A stretch of 64,000 nucleotides of DNA from Afipia sp. (GTDB lineage Bacteria > Pseudomonadota > Alphaproteobacteria > Rhizobiales > Xanthobacteraceae), in the NCBI GenBank assembly GCA_024707075.1, contig JANQAK010000003.1:2081112-2145111 (forward strand), read 5' to 3'. Positions within the stretch are counted from its first letter, which is position 1; each line of letters starts with the position of its first letter. Positions 35,255-43,932 of the stretch are shown here, one piece after another. A model generated the notes under the pieces. The model worked only from the letters and a program-made list of their open reading frames with translations, did no database searches and had not been told where the DNA came from. Position numbers and translations under genes: made by a program.

Positions 35255-35485
35255 TCACGCGCAAGACCGGGATCGCTCAATCTTCAAAGGCCGGGGGTCC
35301 GGCTTCTCGCCAGGGTCTGTACGCTCGATCGACTCATTTTCCCCCAAGGGGGCTTCCCGCTCGACGTCGACCTGTTCGCTGTCGATCAGACCCGGCGCTT
35401 CGTCGGTCTGTTCTGACGGCGGGACGCGTCTCTTAGCGGGAGGAGACCTGCTTTCAAGAAACGTTCCTGTACTTGACTGTCGCAT
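35255..35485 (-). CDS. Small acidic hypothetical protein
   Basis: About 76 residues, rich in Glu, Asp, Pro and Arg (for example EQTDEAPGLIDSEQVDVERE), with no hydrophobic segment; likely disordered. Codon use is GC-rich at third positions as in real genes of the window. The ATG at 35485 has GAGG four bases upstream and lies 20 bases after the Usp stop, consistent with an operon. Not recognised. Confidence 0.5.
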   Translation of the reverse strand: MRQSSTGTFLESRSPPAKRRVPPSEQTDEAPGLIDSEQVDVEREAPLGENESIERTDPGEKPDPRPLKIERSRSCA

Positions 35486-35505
35486 TTGCCCTCGCAATTC
35501 GTAGC

Positions 35506-36324
35506 TCAATGGGACATCAGGCAGCAAATCGGACTCGATGTCAGCAGGTCACGAGTCATCCCGCCGAAAACCCATTCGTTAAACCGGCTGTGACCGTAAG
35601 CGCCGGTCACCAGCAGATCGGCGCCGCCGTCCTCAACCAGTCCGATTATCTGATCCGCGCCAGACCCATGGGCCTGCATTTCAACCCGAGGCTCAGCCTT
35701 TATCCTGTGCTGCGCCAGGTAACGGACAACATCATCGATACCACGGCGCGCGGCGTCCATCTGATCCTTCTCGCATGTCTCTATGACGGTCACGCGCTTC
35801 GCCTTGTGAAGGAATGGCAACGCATCCTGAACCGCCCGCCGCGCCTCGCGCGTATTCTTCCAACCGATCACGACATGATCAGCGGTAAGAGATTTCACTG
35901 CCGCAGGAACCACCAGAAAGGGACGGCCGGCTCCCAGAATAGCCGCACCTACATCGACAGTTCGATAAATGTCGCCAGATTTTCCTTTTTCGACCAGGAT
36001 CAAATCAGCGCATCGCGCTTCGCCGATCAACGTTTGCGTGGGAAATTCGATAGCTGACCGCCATTCGACCTGGTGGCCAGTTCCCGCGGCGGACTGAAAC
36101 TTGCTTCCAGCCTCCGCGAGATCGGATTTCATCTTCGCGATATCGAATTCCGTCGCGTTGTCGACGATCACGACACCCTCCGCGACAAATGGCGGCACGA
36201 TCGCAACAGCCGACAATCCGACCAGCTTGGCCGCGAATTTATTCGCCACACCCCCTGCGACGCGAACCAACTGGCTCGATACGTGGTCGACATTGATCCA
36301 AACCATCAGCGTTGCATAGGACAT
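35506..36324 (-). CDS. Tandem-domain universal stress protein
   Basis: A 272-residue protein with two Usp folds. The first half (MSYATLMVWINVDHVSSQLV; FAAKLVGLSAVAIVP) lacks a clear ATP loop. The second half has VIGWKNTREARRAVQDALPF and the ATP-binding G-x2-G-x9-G motif in GAYGHSRFNEWVFGGMTRDL near residue 250. Usp proteins of this type are induced under oxygen limitation and stress. A FixK-like box lies 55 bases upstream. No signal peptide. Confidence 0.9.
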   Translation of the reverse strand: MSYATLMVWINVDHVSSQLVRVAGGVANKFAAKLVGLSAVAIVPPFVAEGVVIVDNATEFDIAKMKSDLAEAGSKFQSAAGTGHQVEWRSAIEFPTQTLIGEARCADLILVEKGKSGDIYRTVDVGAAILGAGRPFLVVPAAVKSLTADHVVIGWKNTREARRAVQDALPFLHKAKRVTVIETCEKDQMDAARRGIDDVVRYLAQHRIKAEPRVEMQAHGSGADQIIGLVEDGGADLLVTGAYGHSRFNEWVFGGMTRDLLTSSPICCLMSH

Positions 36325-36378
36325 GGCTGTCTCCTCGCTTGCTGATCAGATTACGTTCACGTCTTGACGCTGATCCTT

Positions 36379-36392
36379 TTGACCCAAGTCAA
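36379..36392 (-). promoter_or_regulatory. FixK/FNR-like box upstream of usp
   Basis: TTGACCCAAGTCAA matches TTGA-N6-TCAA with symmetric TTGAC/GTCAA arms. It is 55 bases before the usp start. Confidence 0.7.
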
Positions 36393-36448
36393 ACCCTTGC
36401 ACAACGCGGATCATAGTGCCGCCGGGAAACTGGTCGCGTAATCGGGAT

Positions 36449-36898
36449 TCAAGCATCACCCACAAGATGCTTTTCGATTTCACCGACCGGATGCTTTGTA
36501 AGATCCTTGTTTATTTCGGCGACAATGCAAGCCTTCACATCGGAATGGAAGGCGCTCCGCAATTCCGCCAGCGTTTTCGGCGGCGCTACCACGACGAGGG
36601 CCTTCGCCTTGCTCGCTCGGACCAGTTGCTCCATAGCCGCCGCGACCGTTCGCGCGAACCGGTGCTCCTCAATGTCATGCCAATCGGTCGACTCCACAGC
36701 GCTTTTGCGGCCAGCCAAGGCCGCCTCGCTTACCCGTCCCGGCCGATCGCTACCCTGCTCACGGGTCGGCGGATTTTCCGCCTCAAACACCCTCTCGGTT
36801 CTGAGATTCGGAAATTTCGCATCGCCTTCATTTCGCAAAAACAAGGCCTTTCGGCCGTCTCCGACAAACACCAACGCATTGTGCGGAATTTTTAGCAT
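36449..36898 (-). CDS. Host-attachment-family protein
   Basis: A 149-residue cytoplasmic protein of the family annotated as required for attachment to host cells, related to archaeal eRF1-like folds. Recognisable segments are NALVFVGDGRKALFLRNEGD near the start, and FARTVAAAMEQLVRASKAKALVVVAPPKTLAELR in the second half, which I split here only as two adjoining blocks. The true biochemical role is unknown. It lies 54 bases after the Pcm fusion gene on the same strand and is probably co-transcribed. Start ATG at 36898. Confidence 0.85.
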   Translation of the reverse strand: MLKIPHNALVFVGDGRKALFLRNEGDAKFPNLRTERVFEAENPPTREQGSDRPGRVSEAALAGRKSAVESTDWHDIEEHRFARTVAAAMEQLVRASKAKALVVVAPPKTLAELRSAFHSDVKACIVAEINKDLTKHPVGEIEKHLVGDA

Positions 36899-36952
36899 AT
36901 TCGTATGCTCCTCAAGATTGCGCGACGCCTCAAGTATCGGGACATGGTCGCA

Positions 36953-38995
36953 TCACACGCCGAACGGATAAGTATCTGGAAGGCCCTCGATCTCGGCGGT
37001 CTCCAGCGGACTCACCGCGCGCGTATTGTCGAACCAGATGTACTCGTCGAACTGTTGCGGCAAGCTGGCCCGGAAGTAGTGGCTCGCGAGTTCCGTCTCG
37101 GGCCGATAGATTACACCGATTGCCCGCTCAAGTCGCTCTCTGCCGAGACCGGACACTCCGCACAAATCGCCACGGCCGCGCAGGCTCAGCATGAAGCGCG
37201 CCAGCCCGGTCGCGTGACATAATTGCTCGTAGCTGTCGGCCAGCGCCGGCTGGACGGTTTTGATTTCCATCGGGCCATCCCATTCGGATGCCGCAGCAAC
37301 CGTTCCGCTGTGAGTACCAAACCCGATCACATAAGCTTGTTCAGCGAACTCCTTGCGGCAGAGTTGACCAAGATTGTGCTCGCCGCGCGCGGCCATATCG
37401 GTCGCGGCTGCATTGCCTACATGGGAGTTGTGTGCCCAAACGATGGCCTTGCTGTCCGGACCGTGAAACGCCAGCAAATTCTTCAGAGTCTCGAACATAT
37501 GGCTGTCGCGCAGATTCCATGACGCGCGAGAGCCATAATACATGATGCGATAATAGCGCTCCGCGTTCGCGACCAGACGCGCGTTTTGCTCGGCGTCGAG
37601 GAAGCGCTCTCCATCATGTTCGGCGTAAGTACGGCGTTTTGAAAGGAGATCGGTGAGCGCGCGCGCCACATGAGATCTGCACGTCGGATAAGATCCGGTC
37701 AACGCGGCGTGGCCGTAGGTCGCAGGATCTCGCTGCCACGGCGTCAAACAGCCATAACGTTCGCGAGCCACCCTCGCCGACTCCGGATCGACCTCATCAA
37801 GGTAGTTCAAGACCGACCGGATCGAGTCATAGAGGCTATAGAGATCGAGGCCGTGAAACGCGACGCGCCTGTTCCGTTCGACCGTACCGTTGCGCTTGCG
37901 CAGCCAACTCACGAAATCGCGGACCTCGGTATTTCGCCACATCCATGTTGGAAATCGCGCAAAAGCGGTCCACTCCGAAGGCGGATACTGGAAGTGCCGC
38001 ACGTAATGATCGACCCGTGCGGCGTCCGGCCAATCCGCCTCGATTGCAACGAAACTGAAACCCTTCTTGACGATGAGATCGCGTGTGATCCGCTCACGCA
38101 TCCGGTAGAACTCGGAGGTGCCGTGGGTCGCCTCGCCAAGCAGCACGACCCGTGCCGACCCGATCCGATCCAGCAGCGGATTAAGATCGGCGGCCTCGAT
38201 CGAAGGAAACGATTCCGCAGCATCGGCAAGTTTTCGGACCAGCAGTTCTTCGTCAGAAGAGGCCGGACGAAGCGGACCACGGATGGGGGAACGAGCCTTA
38301 TCCCTGGCACTCGCCCACCCCTCCTCGCCGATCAATGGGACAAAGCGAACGTCGGCAATATCTTCGCTGCGATATTGGTTTGCTGAAATGCGGGTGACTC
38401 GGACCAGTTCCTGGCTACCTTGATCTGCCCCCACCGGGATCACGAGCCGGCCCCCGATCTTCAACTGCTCCTTGAGGGATTCGGGGACCTGTGGTCCGCC
38501 AGCCGCCACGACGATGGCATCATAAGGGGCGTGTTCCAGCCACCCTCTCGTGCCGTCGCCATGCAGAACATAAACATTGTCATAGCGGAGTTCCGCCAGT
38601 GTCGCCGCAGCCTTCTCAGCAAGCGGGCCCAGTCGTTCGACCGTGTAGACGGTGGCCACGATCTCCGACAGCACCGCGGCGGCGTAGCCAGAGCCGGCGC
38701 CGATCTCGAGAACTTTCTCGCCGCCCTTGAGCATCAAGGCTTCGGCCATAAAGGCAACGATATAGGGCTGAGAAATGGTTTGCTCGCCAGCAATCGGGAG
38801 TGGCGCATCGTCGTAGGCAAATTCGCGAAGATTCTTCGGCAGAAACAGTTCGCGTGGCACCTTGCGCATCGCATCAAGAACCAACTCGTCGCGGACGCCG
38901 CGCGCCATGATGTATCGTTCAACCATCTTTTTGCGGAGTGATGGAAACGACGTCTTTGCTCCGGAAGGAGCTTCTTTCGAGCCTCGAACTCCCAT
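36953..38995 (-). CDS. pcm: Fusion of protein-L-isoaspartate O-methyltransferase and erythromycin-esterase-like domain
   Basis: About 680 residues. Residues roughly 15-215 are a Pcm repair methyltransferase: the MVERYIMARGVRDELVLDAM opening, SAM motif VLEIGAGSGYAAAVL and DAIVVAAGGPQVPESL. A linker leads to an erythromycin-esterase-like domain (about 240-680) with RVVLLGEATHGTSEFYRMRE, AIEADWPDA and the VWAHNSHVGNAAATDM region, all with the conserved His/Glu residues. The ATG at 38995 has AGGAG nine bases upstream. The esterase-like half is unlikely to confer macrolide resistance; its natural substrate is unknown. Co-transcribed with the BA14K-like gene upstream and the host-attachment gene downstream. 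Confidence 0.88.
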   Translation of the reverse strand: MGVRGSKEAPSGAKTSFPSLRKKMVERYIMARGVRDELVLDAMRKVPRELFLPKNLREFAYDDAPLPIAGEQTISQPYIVAFMAEALMLKGGEKVLEIGAGSGYAAAVLSEIVATVYTVERLGPLAEKAAATLAELRYDNVYVLHGDGTRGWLEHAPYDAIVVAAGGPQVPESLKEQLKIGGRLVIPVGADQGSQELVRVTRISANQYRSEDIADVRFVPLIGEEGWASARDKARSPIRGPLRPASSDEELLVRKLADAAESFPSIEAADLNPLLDRIGSARVVLLGEATHGTSEFYRMRERITRDLIVKKGFSFVAIEADWPDAARVDHYVRHFQYPPSEWTAFARFPTWMWRNTEVRDFVSWLRKRNGTVERNRRVAFHGLDLYSLYDSIRSVLNYLDEVDPESARVARERYGCLTPWQRDPATYGHAALTGSYPTCRSHVARALTDLLSKRRTYAEHDGERFLDAEQNARLVANAERYYRIMYYGSRASWNLRDSHMFETLKNLLAFHGPDSKAIVWAHNSHVGNAAATDMAARGEHNLGQLCRKEFAEQAYVIGFGTHSGTVAAASEWDGPMEIKTVQPALADSYEQLCHATGLARFMLSLRGRGDLCGVSGLGRERLERAIGVIYRPETELASHYFRASLPQQFDEYIWFDNTRAVSPLETAEIEGLPDTYPFGV

Positions 38996-39032
38996 GACGA
39001 CAGCTCCTGATGCTCGCTTATGCGTCAATGCC

Positions 39033-39389
39033 CTATCGGCAATAATACCGGCGGCCGTTGCGGCTCAAATAAGTTCCACTGATGGGATCGAAGGAGCGAA
39101 AACGTGAAAAGCAATAGGCTTCCCAGCCGGGGGGACCGTAGCCGATCGGCCCAACATATTGCGGAGCGTAGTAACCATAGGGGTAAGGATAAGGTTCATA
39201 ATAATAGCGCGGCGCGGCAAGCAAGCCGCCAATGATCAGCCCCGTTGCTAAACCCGCGGCCACTCCTGCACCTCCATCGCCCCGCCCTCGCCAACGAACC
39301 AATGTCACATCAGCGTCATTCGCAGATGTCGTTACGATGGCCACCGGGAGCAGCGGTGCCGCTGATGCTACGGCGCTCCCTCCCAACAC
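39033..39389 (-). CDS. BA14K-like small secreted protein, start uncertain
   Basis: About 118 residues from a GTG at 39389. The core is a glycine-rich hydrophobic segment (GVAAGLATGLIIGGLLAAP), a Tyr/Pro-rich stretch (YYYEPYPYPYGYYAP) and the BA14K-type end YCFSRFRSFDPISGTYLSRN with a final RRYYC. In-frame residues upstream of the GTG (RNAIIAVIIVV) look like the missing half of a signal peptide, yet no ATG/TTG precedes them before a stop. So a non-standard start or another frame error is likely. A FixK box lies 91 bases upstream. Confidence 0.7.
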   Translation of the reverse strand: MLGGSAVASAAPLLPVAIVTTSANDADVTLVRWRGRGDGGAGVAAGLATGLIIGGLLAAPRYYYEPYPYPYGYYAPQYVGPIGYGPPGWEAYCFSRFRSFDPISGTYLSRNGRRYYCR

Positions 39390-39479
39390 TACGATAATAA
39401 CCGCAATGATAGCGTTTCGGACTCAGTCCATTGCCGATCCTCCATTGAACTCAAGCTATTCGCAATACACTTCGGCAAC

Positions 39480-39493
39480 TTGATCGATATCAA
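39480..39493 (-). promoter_or_regulatory. FixK/FNR box upstream of the BA14K-pcm unit
   Basis: TTGATCGATATCAA, a perfect anaerobox, about 97 bases (centre) before the leftward BA14K-like gene. It is 250 bases from the rightward acyl-CoA synthetase, which has its own box. Confidence 0.75.
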
Positions 39494-39636
39494 AGCCCAT
39501 GCCGGACATCTCGCGGAGCCGATCGGAAACAGAATGGGTGTTACAGAAGCGATCGACAGGCGGCGTGCAAATTCACTGTAGAGCTTGCAGCGAAATGGGA
39601 TTGCAGGGTTCATTGAGAGCGCGGCCAATCAGCACG

Positions 39637-39650
39637 TTGACGCAGATCAA
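39637..39650 (+). promoter_or_regulatory. FixK/FNR box upstream of the acyl-CoA synthetase
   Basis: TTGACGCAGATCAA (TTGAC-N4-ATCAA), centred about 100 bases before the ATG at 39743. Confidence 0.7.
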
Positions 39651-39742
39651 CCACCAGACACCGCAATCGGCGATCATGTTATCTTCTTGAGGTCGATCCA
39701 GCCAGGACGCAGGAGAGACAATTCGAACGGGTTATATTTCAT

Positions 39743-41602
39743 ATGGCATCTGCTGATCGCGTACTGCTTGCCGTCACGGATTTCGATGACGCGCAAACGT
39801 TGCCGGTACTGCTTCGCTGGCGCATCGAAGAAACGCCACATCGGGAAGCCTATCGCCAATTCGATCAAACCGCGGCGCGCTGGATCAGCTATACGTGGCG
39901 CGACGTCGATATGCGCGTCCAGGCATGGCAACGGGCCCTTGATGCGGAGCGGTTCGATCCGGGCGCGCGCATCGCCATCCTCGTGCCGAATGGCGTCGAC
40001 CACATCTCCATGGACCTCGCGGCGCTGTCCTGCGGTCTGGTCCCCGTGCCTCTCCATGCCGTCGATAACCCCGAAAGCATCCTCTACATCCTGGAAGATA
40101 GCGGTGCTTCGCTTCTGTTCATCGAGTCGATAGAGCAGTGGGAAGCGCTGAAGGTGGGAGATAGCCGGCTCGACGGGCTGAAGCGCGTGGTTTGCGCGAA
40201 AACTTCGAGCGGATTCAATAACTCTGACGGCCTCCTCGTCACGCTCGATAATTGGCTGGGCAATGATCGGACACCCACAACCGACACACACGACGCCATC
40301 GTTGAGCCAAGCGATCTCGCCGCCATCGTTTACACGTCGGGAACGACGGGACGGCCAAAGGGCGTCATGCTCTCCCACGGGAATATCATCGCCAACGTCA
40401 AGGCCATCCGCGAACGCCTGAGGGTCGAGGAAGATGACGTCTTCCTCTCGTTCCTGCCGCTGTCACACACCTTTGAACGCACGGCTGGTTACTACCACCC
40501 TATAGCGGCTGGCGCGTGTGTAGCTTTCGCAAGATCCACGCAGCATTTACCCGAAGACCTGAAAATCGTGCGCCCGACGCTTCTCATCTCGGTGCCCCGA
40601 ATTTACGAACGCTTCCATGCCAAAATCATGGAGCATCGGACCTCTGCATCGTGGTTCGAACGTGCCGCACTGGATCTGGCATTGGCCGTCGGCGGACGCT
40701 GGTTCGACGCCCGCCAGAGCCGGACGTCTCCGTCCCTGTTCGACCGGCTTGCCTGGCCTGCGCTGAAGCAAATCGTCGCCGATAAGGTTCTTGCCCAGTT
40801 GGGCGGGCGACTGCGCGTCGCCGTCAGCGGCGGCGCTCCGATCACCTTGCCGATCGCCCGTCTGTTCCTCTCGCTGGGACTTGACGTGCTCCAAGGCTAC
40901 GGCATGACCGAAACATCGCCGGTGGTTTCGGTCAACACACCGGACGACAACGATCCACGTTCCGTCGGTAGACCGCTTGCCGGAGTCGAGGTCAAGATCG
41001 GCGAAAATCAGGAACTCCTTGTCCGCGCGCCGAGCGTCATGATCGGCTATTGGCACAAGCCCGAAGAAACGCAGCGAACGATCGAAGCCGACGGCTGGCT
41101 GCATACAGGCGATCAGGCACGTATCGAGGATGGACGCATCACGATCACCGGCCGGATCAAGGACATCATCGTCACCTCCACCGGTGAGAAGATCGCTCCG
41201 GCGGATCTCGAGACGGCTATCATATCCGATCCGCTGTTCGAGCAGGCAATGGTCATCGGTGAGCAGCGTCCCTATCTGGCGGCGCTGGTCGTTCTCAACG
41301 CGGCGGAATGGCAGCCTGAAAAGGCTCGGATCGAGAAGGAAGCCGCGGGCACGGCATCGCCACTCACACATCGCGAGGCGGACTTCCTTCGTCGCCGCAT
41401 CGCTGAAGCGGTGAAGGACTTTCCCGCCTATGCCACTCCGCGTGCGGTCTGGTGGAGCACCGAACCATGGACCATCGCGGAGGGACTGCTTACCCCTACA
41501 CTCAAGATCAAGCGCGCCGCCTTGGAGCGTCGCCTGGCTGCTGAGATCGAAGGACTCTATCCACAAAAAGCCTCGTCCGGTACTCGCCCTGCATCTCGAT
41601 GA
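39743..41602 (+). CDS. AMP-forming long-chain acyl-CoA synthetase
   Basis: A 619-residue adenylate-forming enzyme. The P-loop AIVYTSGTTGRPKGVMLSHG lies near residue 200. FLSFLPLSHTFERTAGYY, the A5 motif LQGYGMTETSPVVSVN and the A7-A8 region ADGWLHTGDQARIEDGRITI follow; the hinge/Lys region TGRIKDIIVTSTGEKIAP is also present. This is the FAA1/FadD15-like layout. It activates fatty or aromatic acids to CoA thioesters via acyl-AMP. No ribosome site is obvious before the ATG. It is FixK-linked and stands alone as a rightward gene. Confidence 0.9.
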   Translation: MASADRVLLAVTDFDDAQTLPVLLRWRIEETPHREAYRQFDQTAARWISYTWRDVDMRVQAWQRALDAERFDPGARIAILVPNGVDHISMDLAALSCGLVPVPLHAVDNPESILYILEDSGASLLFIESIEQWEALKVGDSRLDGLKRVVCAKTSSGFNNSDGLLVTLDNWLGNDRTPTTDTHDAIVEPSDLAAIVYTSGTTGRPKGVMLSHGNIIANVKAIRERLRVEEDDVFLSFLPLSHTFERTAGYYHPIAAGACVAFARSTQHLPEDLKIVRPTLLISVPRIYERFHAKIMEHRTSASWFERAALDLALAVGGRWFDARQSRTSPSLFDRLAWPALKQIVADKVLAQLGGRLRVAVSGGAPITLPIARLFLSLGLDVLQGYGMTETSPVVSVNTPDDNDPRSVGRPLAGVEVKIGENQELLVRAPSVMIGYWHKPEETQRTIEADGWLHTGDQARIEDGRITITGRIKDIIVTSTGEKIAPADLETAIISDPLFEQAMVIGEQRPYLAALVVLNAAEWQPEKARIEKEAAGTASPLTHREADFLRRRIAEAVKDFPAYATPRAVWWSTEPWTIAEGLLTPTLKIKRAALERRLAAEIEGLYPQKASSGTRPASR

Positions 41603-41716
41603 AATCTGGCGCCCTTCGGAAAACCCCTTAAGGAGCACACCTTAGGATATTGAGCGAATAGCGGGAGATTCTGATCTCAAATAAAACAGGCCATCCCGAG
41701 GGTGAGGATGGCTCTT

Positions 41717-41917
41717 ATGAATCATTCCATTTATAGCGCAGATCGTGCGACTCATTTGAAGATCGTGATCGTTGCGCTCGTCGCAGGCATTGCACTCTCC
41801 GGTTTAACCATCGCACGCCATACCATTTCCAATGACGGCCCCGTTCAAACAGCGCGCATCCTCGATGCCGGCAAGCCGATGATGATGACGAGTTCAACAC
41901 AAATGGCTGTCCGCTGA
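41717..41917 (+). CDS. Small single-pass membrane protein, hypothetical
   Basis: About 66 residues: a charged start (MNHSIYSADRATHLK), one membrane helix (IVIVALVAGIALSGLTIA) and a short exported tail ending in TSSTQMAVR. Similar short proteins occur in Bradyrhizobium-type genomes, of unknown function. Upstream in-frame ATGs at 41702 and 41708 are possible. The region 41690-41712 can fold into a 7-bp hairpin (GCCATCC/GGATGGC) around the GAGG ribosome site. Confidence 0.65.
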   Translation: MNHSIYSADRATHLKIVIVALVAGIALSGLTIARHTISNDGPVQTARILDAGKPMMMTSSTQMAVR

Positions 41918-42055
41918 GTATTCCAAAGATGTGATCAGTCAGTGAACCGAACAGCCGACGCAAAATATCCCCGAGAGTGATCGGGAAACGTGAATCTCTT
42001 CCATTTGGAATTTTTGCCCCTCAACGATCATTCCTGATCGACTTCAGCAGGCAAG

Positions 42056-42940
42056 CTACGGAACGCGTCCTGCTGACGCCCGGTAGACCTCCTTGCCGTG
42101 AAGACCGTCATGTGAATGCTTCAGGCTGAGCACACCGTTTGGAGCACGTCGTAACGCCTCAGGCACATGCGTACCGATGTCGTTCTTGGCCGGCGTGACA
42201 CCACCATCAGCTAACCAAAGCGCGCCCGTCACGTAACTCGCTTCGTCGGATGCGAGAAACGCGAATATATTCGCCATCTCCTCCGGTGTGCCGCGGCGAC
42301 CCAGGGGAATCATGGCACCGATTGCCGCCTGCGCAGCCGGCTCGATCGGGCTGTCGGAACCCCTCGTCCACGCGGTGTCAATCGCGCCGGGACAGACGCA
42401 GTTGGCGCGCACCCCATACGGCGCCTGTTCCAGAGCAACGCCTTTCATGAAGGCATGAAGGAAAGCCTTGCTTCCCCCGTAAGGCGTAAACATCGGCGAG
42501 CCGTTCATTCCGGCCTCGGAGCCGGTAAAGACAATATTTCCCCGACTCTTCTGGAGGTGCGGCAGGGCGAACTTCGTCATCAGGAATGCGGTGCGAATAT
42601 TGTTCCTGATGGTGCGATCGAAATCCTCAATGCGATAAGCATCGGTCTCCGCATTGGCAATGAAGACACCGGCATTGCTCACCAGCACATCGAGCGATCC
42701 GAAATTTTCCAAAGCGAGTTCGACGCAGCCGCGCGCATGCTGTTCCTCGGCAAGATCGCCGAGATAGGCCTTGGCCTGCCCACCCGTCGCCTCGATCGCT
42801 TCGGCCACGTCACAAACAGGATCGTCGGGAAGCCCGCTGAGGATCAACAGGGCGCCTTCGCGCGCAAACTTGTGTGCGATCGCCTCGCCAATGCCGGTGC
42901 CAGCTCCGGTAACAATGGCAATCTTGCCCCGCAAACGCAT
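42056..42940 (-). CDS. Short-chain dehydrogenase/reductase (classical SDR)
   Basis: About 293 residues from the ATG at 42940, with GGTGAG upstream. The cofactor motif is IAIVTGAGTGIGEAIAHKF and the NAG motif is LVSNAGVF. The active site is a Ser in FTGSEAGMNG with Tyr-x3-Lys as YGGSK near residue 165. The substrate loop and C-terminal WLADGGVTPAKN are usual for NAD(P)-dependent alcohol dehydrogenases. Absence of Arg at the cofactor motif suggests NAD preference (weak inference). Divergent from the nitroreductase gene. Confidence 0.88.
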   Translation of the reverse strand: MRLRGKIAIVTGAGTGIGEAIAHKFAREGALLILSGLPDDPVCDVAEAIEATGGQAKAYLGDLAEEQHARGCVELALENFGSLDVLVSNAGVFIANAETDAYRIEDFDRTIRNNIRTAFLMTKFALPHLQKSRGNIVFTGSEAGMNGSPMFTPYGGSKAFLHAFMKGVALEQAPYGVRANCVCPGAIDTAWTRGSDSPIEPAAQAAIGAMIPLGRRGTPEEMANIFAFLASDEASYVTGALWLADGGVTPAKNDIGTHVPEALRRAPNGVLSLKHSHDGLHGKEVYRASAGRVP

Positions 42941-43073
42941 TTCGGATTTCTCACCATTACAGATTAGAAAGAGAGAGCATGATTTCAAATCCCCGGCTTG
43001 ATCAGGAATCAATGCCTTCACTCTTAATATGTCTAGGCTAAATGACTAAAGACAATATTTGGAAAGAACGGCA

Positions 43074-43634
43074 ATGGACGTCAATGACGCGATAAGCGGT
43101 CGTCGTGCAGTTCGTAACTATAGCAATGAGGTGGTGGATGAGCGATTGATCTCTGATCTAATCGATGCCGCCATCAAAGCGCCAAGTGCTTTTGATCAGC
43201 AGCCGTGGATGTTCACCGTCATACGCGATCAAGGCATGCTGGACCGGATATCGCGCGAGGCAAAGGCTCATCTGCTCGCAACCGCGCCGTCAGGTCCTCA
43301 ATCTGACCATCTTAAATCAATGGTTGGCAATCCAGATTTCCACATTTTCTATCATGCTCCTGTCCTGATTCTGATTTCGGCTGGTTCGCAAGGTCCATGG
43401 ATTGCCGAGGACTGTGCGCTTGCCGCCGAGAACCTGATGCTCGCCGCATATGCCGCAGGCCTTGGTACCTGCTGGATCGGCTTTGCCCAGAGCTTCCTGA
43501 ATACCCCTGCCGGAAAAGCACTGATCGGTGTTGCTGCCGGTTCGGTCGCAATTGCGCCAGTCATTGCCGGACATCCTAAAGCTCAGCCGCCTCACGTCCC
43601 GCGGCGAGCCCCCGAAATTCGCTGGATCGGCTGA
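43074..43634 (+). CDS. Nitroreductase-family flavoprotein
   Basis: A 186-residue FMN oxidoreductase. The start MDVNDAISGRRAVRNYSNEV carries the FMN-phosphate Arg motif (RRAVR). The AAIKAPSAFDQQPWMFTVI segment and GLGTCWIGFAQSFL late in the chain are family hallmarks. It reduces nitro or quinone compounds with NAD(P)H. Size and layout resemble oxygen-regulated nitroreductases. Start chosen at the ATG 43074 rather than the upstream TTG 43059. Confidence 0.88.
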   Translation: MDVNDAISGRRAVRNYSNEVVDERLISDLIDAAIKAPSAFDQQPWMFTVIRDQGMLDRISREAKAHLLATAPSGPQSDHLKSMVGNPDFHIFYHAPVLILISAGSQGPWIAEDCALAAENLMLAAYAAGLGTCWIGFAQSFLNTPAGKALIGVAAGSVAIAPVIAGHPKAQPPHVPRRAPEIRWIG

Positions 43635-43665
43635 GACAGATTTATCGCTTCGCGGCCGGCACCGC

Positions 43666-43878
43666 TCAGCGCTCCACCCAGTCGTCTCCTTCCTTGCGGT
43701 AGCGGCGCTTGACCGCTGCCCAGGCAACACGATGGGCAGTCTGCTCGCGGTGTATCGGAGATTGATCGGCATAATTGGACCATGCGCTGTTGAAGGCGCC
43801 GCGATAGATTTCTCGCGCATGCATGGGCAAATGCTTCTGGATGGATTCCGGGAGATCCTCGACCGACGCATAGGGCAT
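43666..43878 (-). CDS. chaB: ChaB-family protein
   Basis: About 70 residues. MPYASVEDLPESIQKHLPMH matches ChaB, as do the EIYRGAFNSAW segment and the end VAWAAVKRRYRKEGDDW. ChaB was described as a regulator of the ChaA Ca/Na-proton antiporter; in rhizobia it is a common stress-linked protein. The ATG at 43878 has AGAGGA five bases upstream, which decides it over longer options. It lies 54 bases after the ABC permease gene on the same strand. Confidence 0.9.
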   Translation of the reverse strand: MPYASVEDLPESIQKHLPMHAREIYRGAFNSAWSNYADQSPIHREQTAHRVAWAAVKRRYRKEGDDWVER

Positions 43879-43932
43879 GTGATGTTCCTCTGAAATCATC
43901 GCACTTGCGGATGCTCGGCTGGCACCAGCCAC

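Noticed and set aside
36953..38995. Macrolide-resistance gene
   Set aside because: The erythromycin-esterase-like domain is fused to Pcm and sits in a stress cluster; the family is broad and mostly not linked to resistance.
42998..43012. TTGATCAGGAATCAA before the SDR/nitroreductase pair, resembling a FixK box
   Set aside because: The arms are separated by five bases instead of four, which breaks the dyad spacing needed by FixK/FNR.
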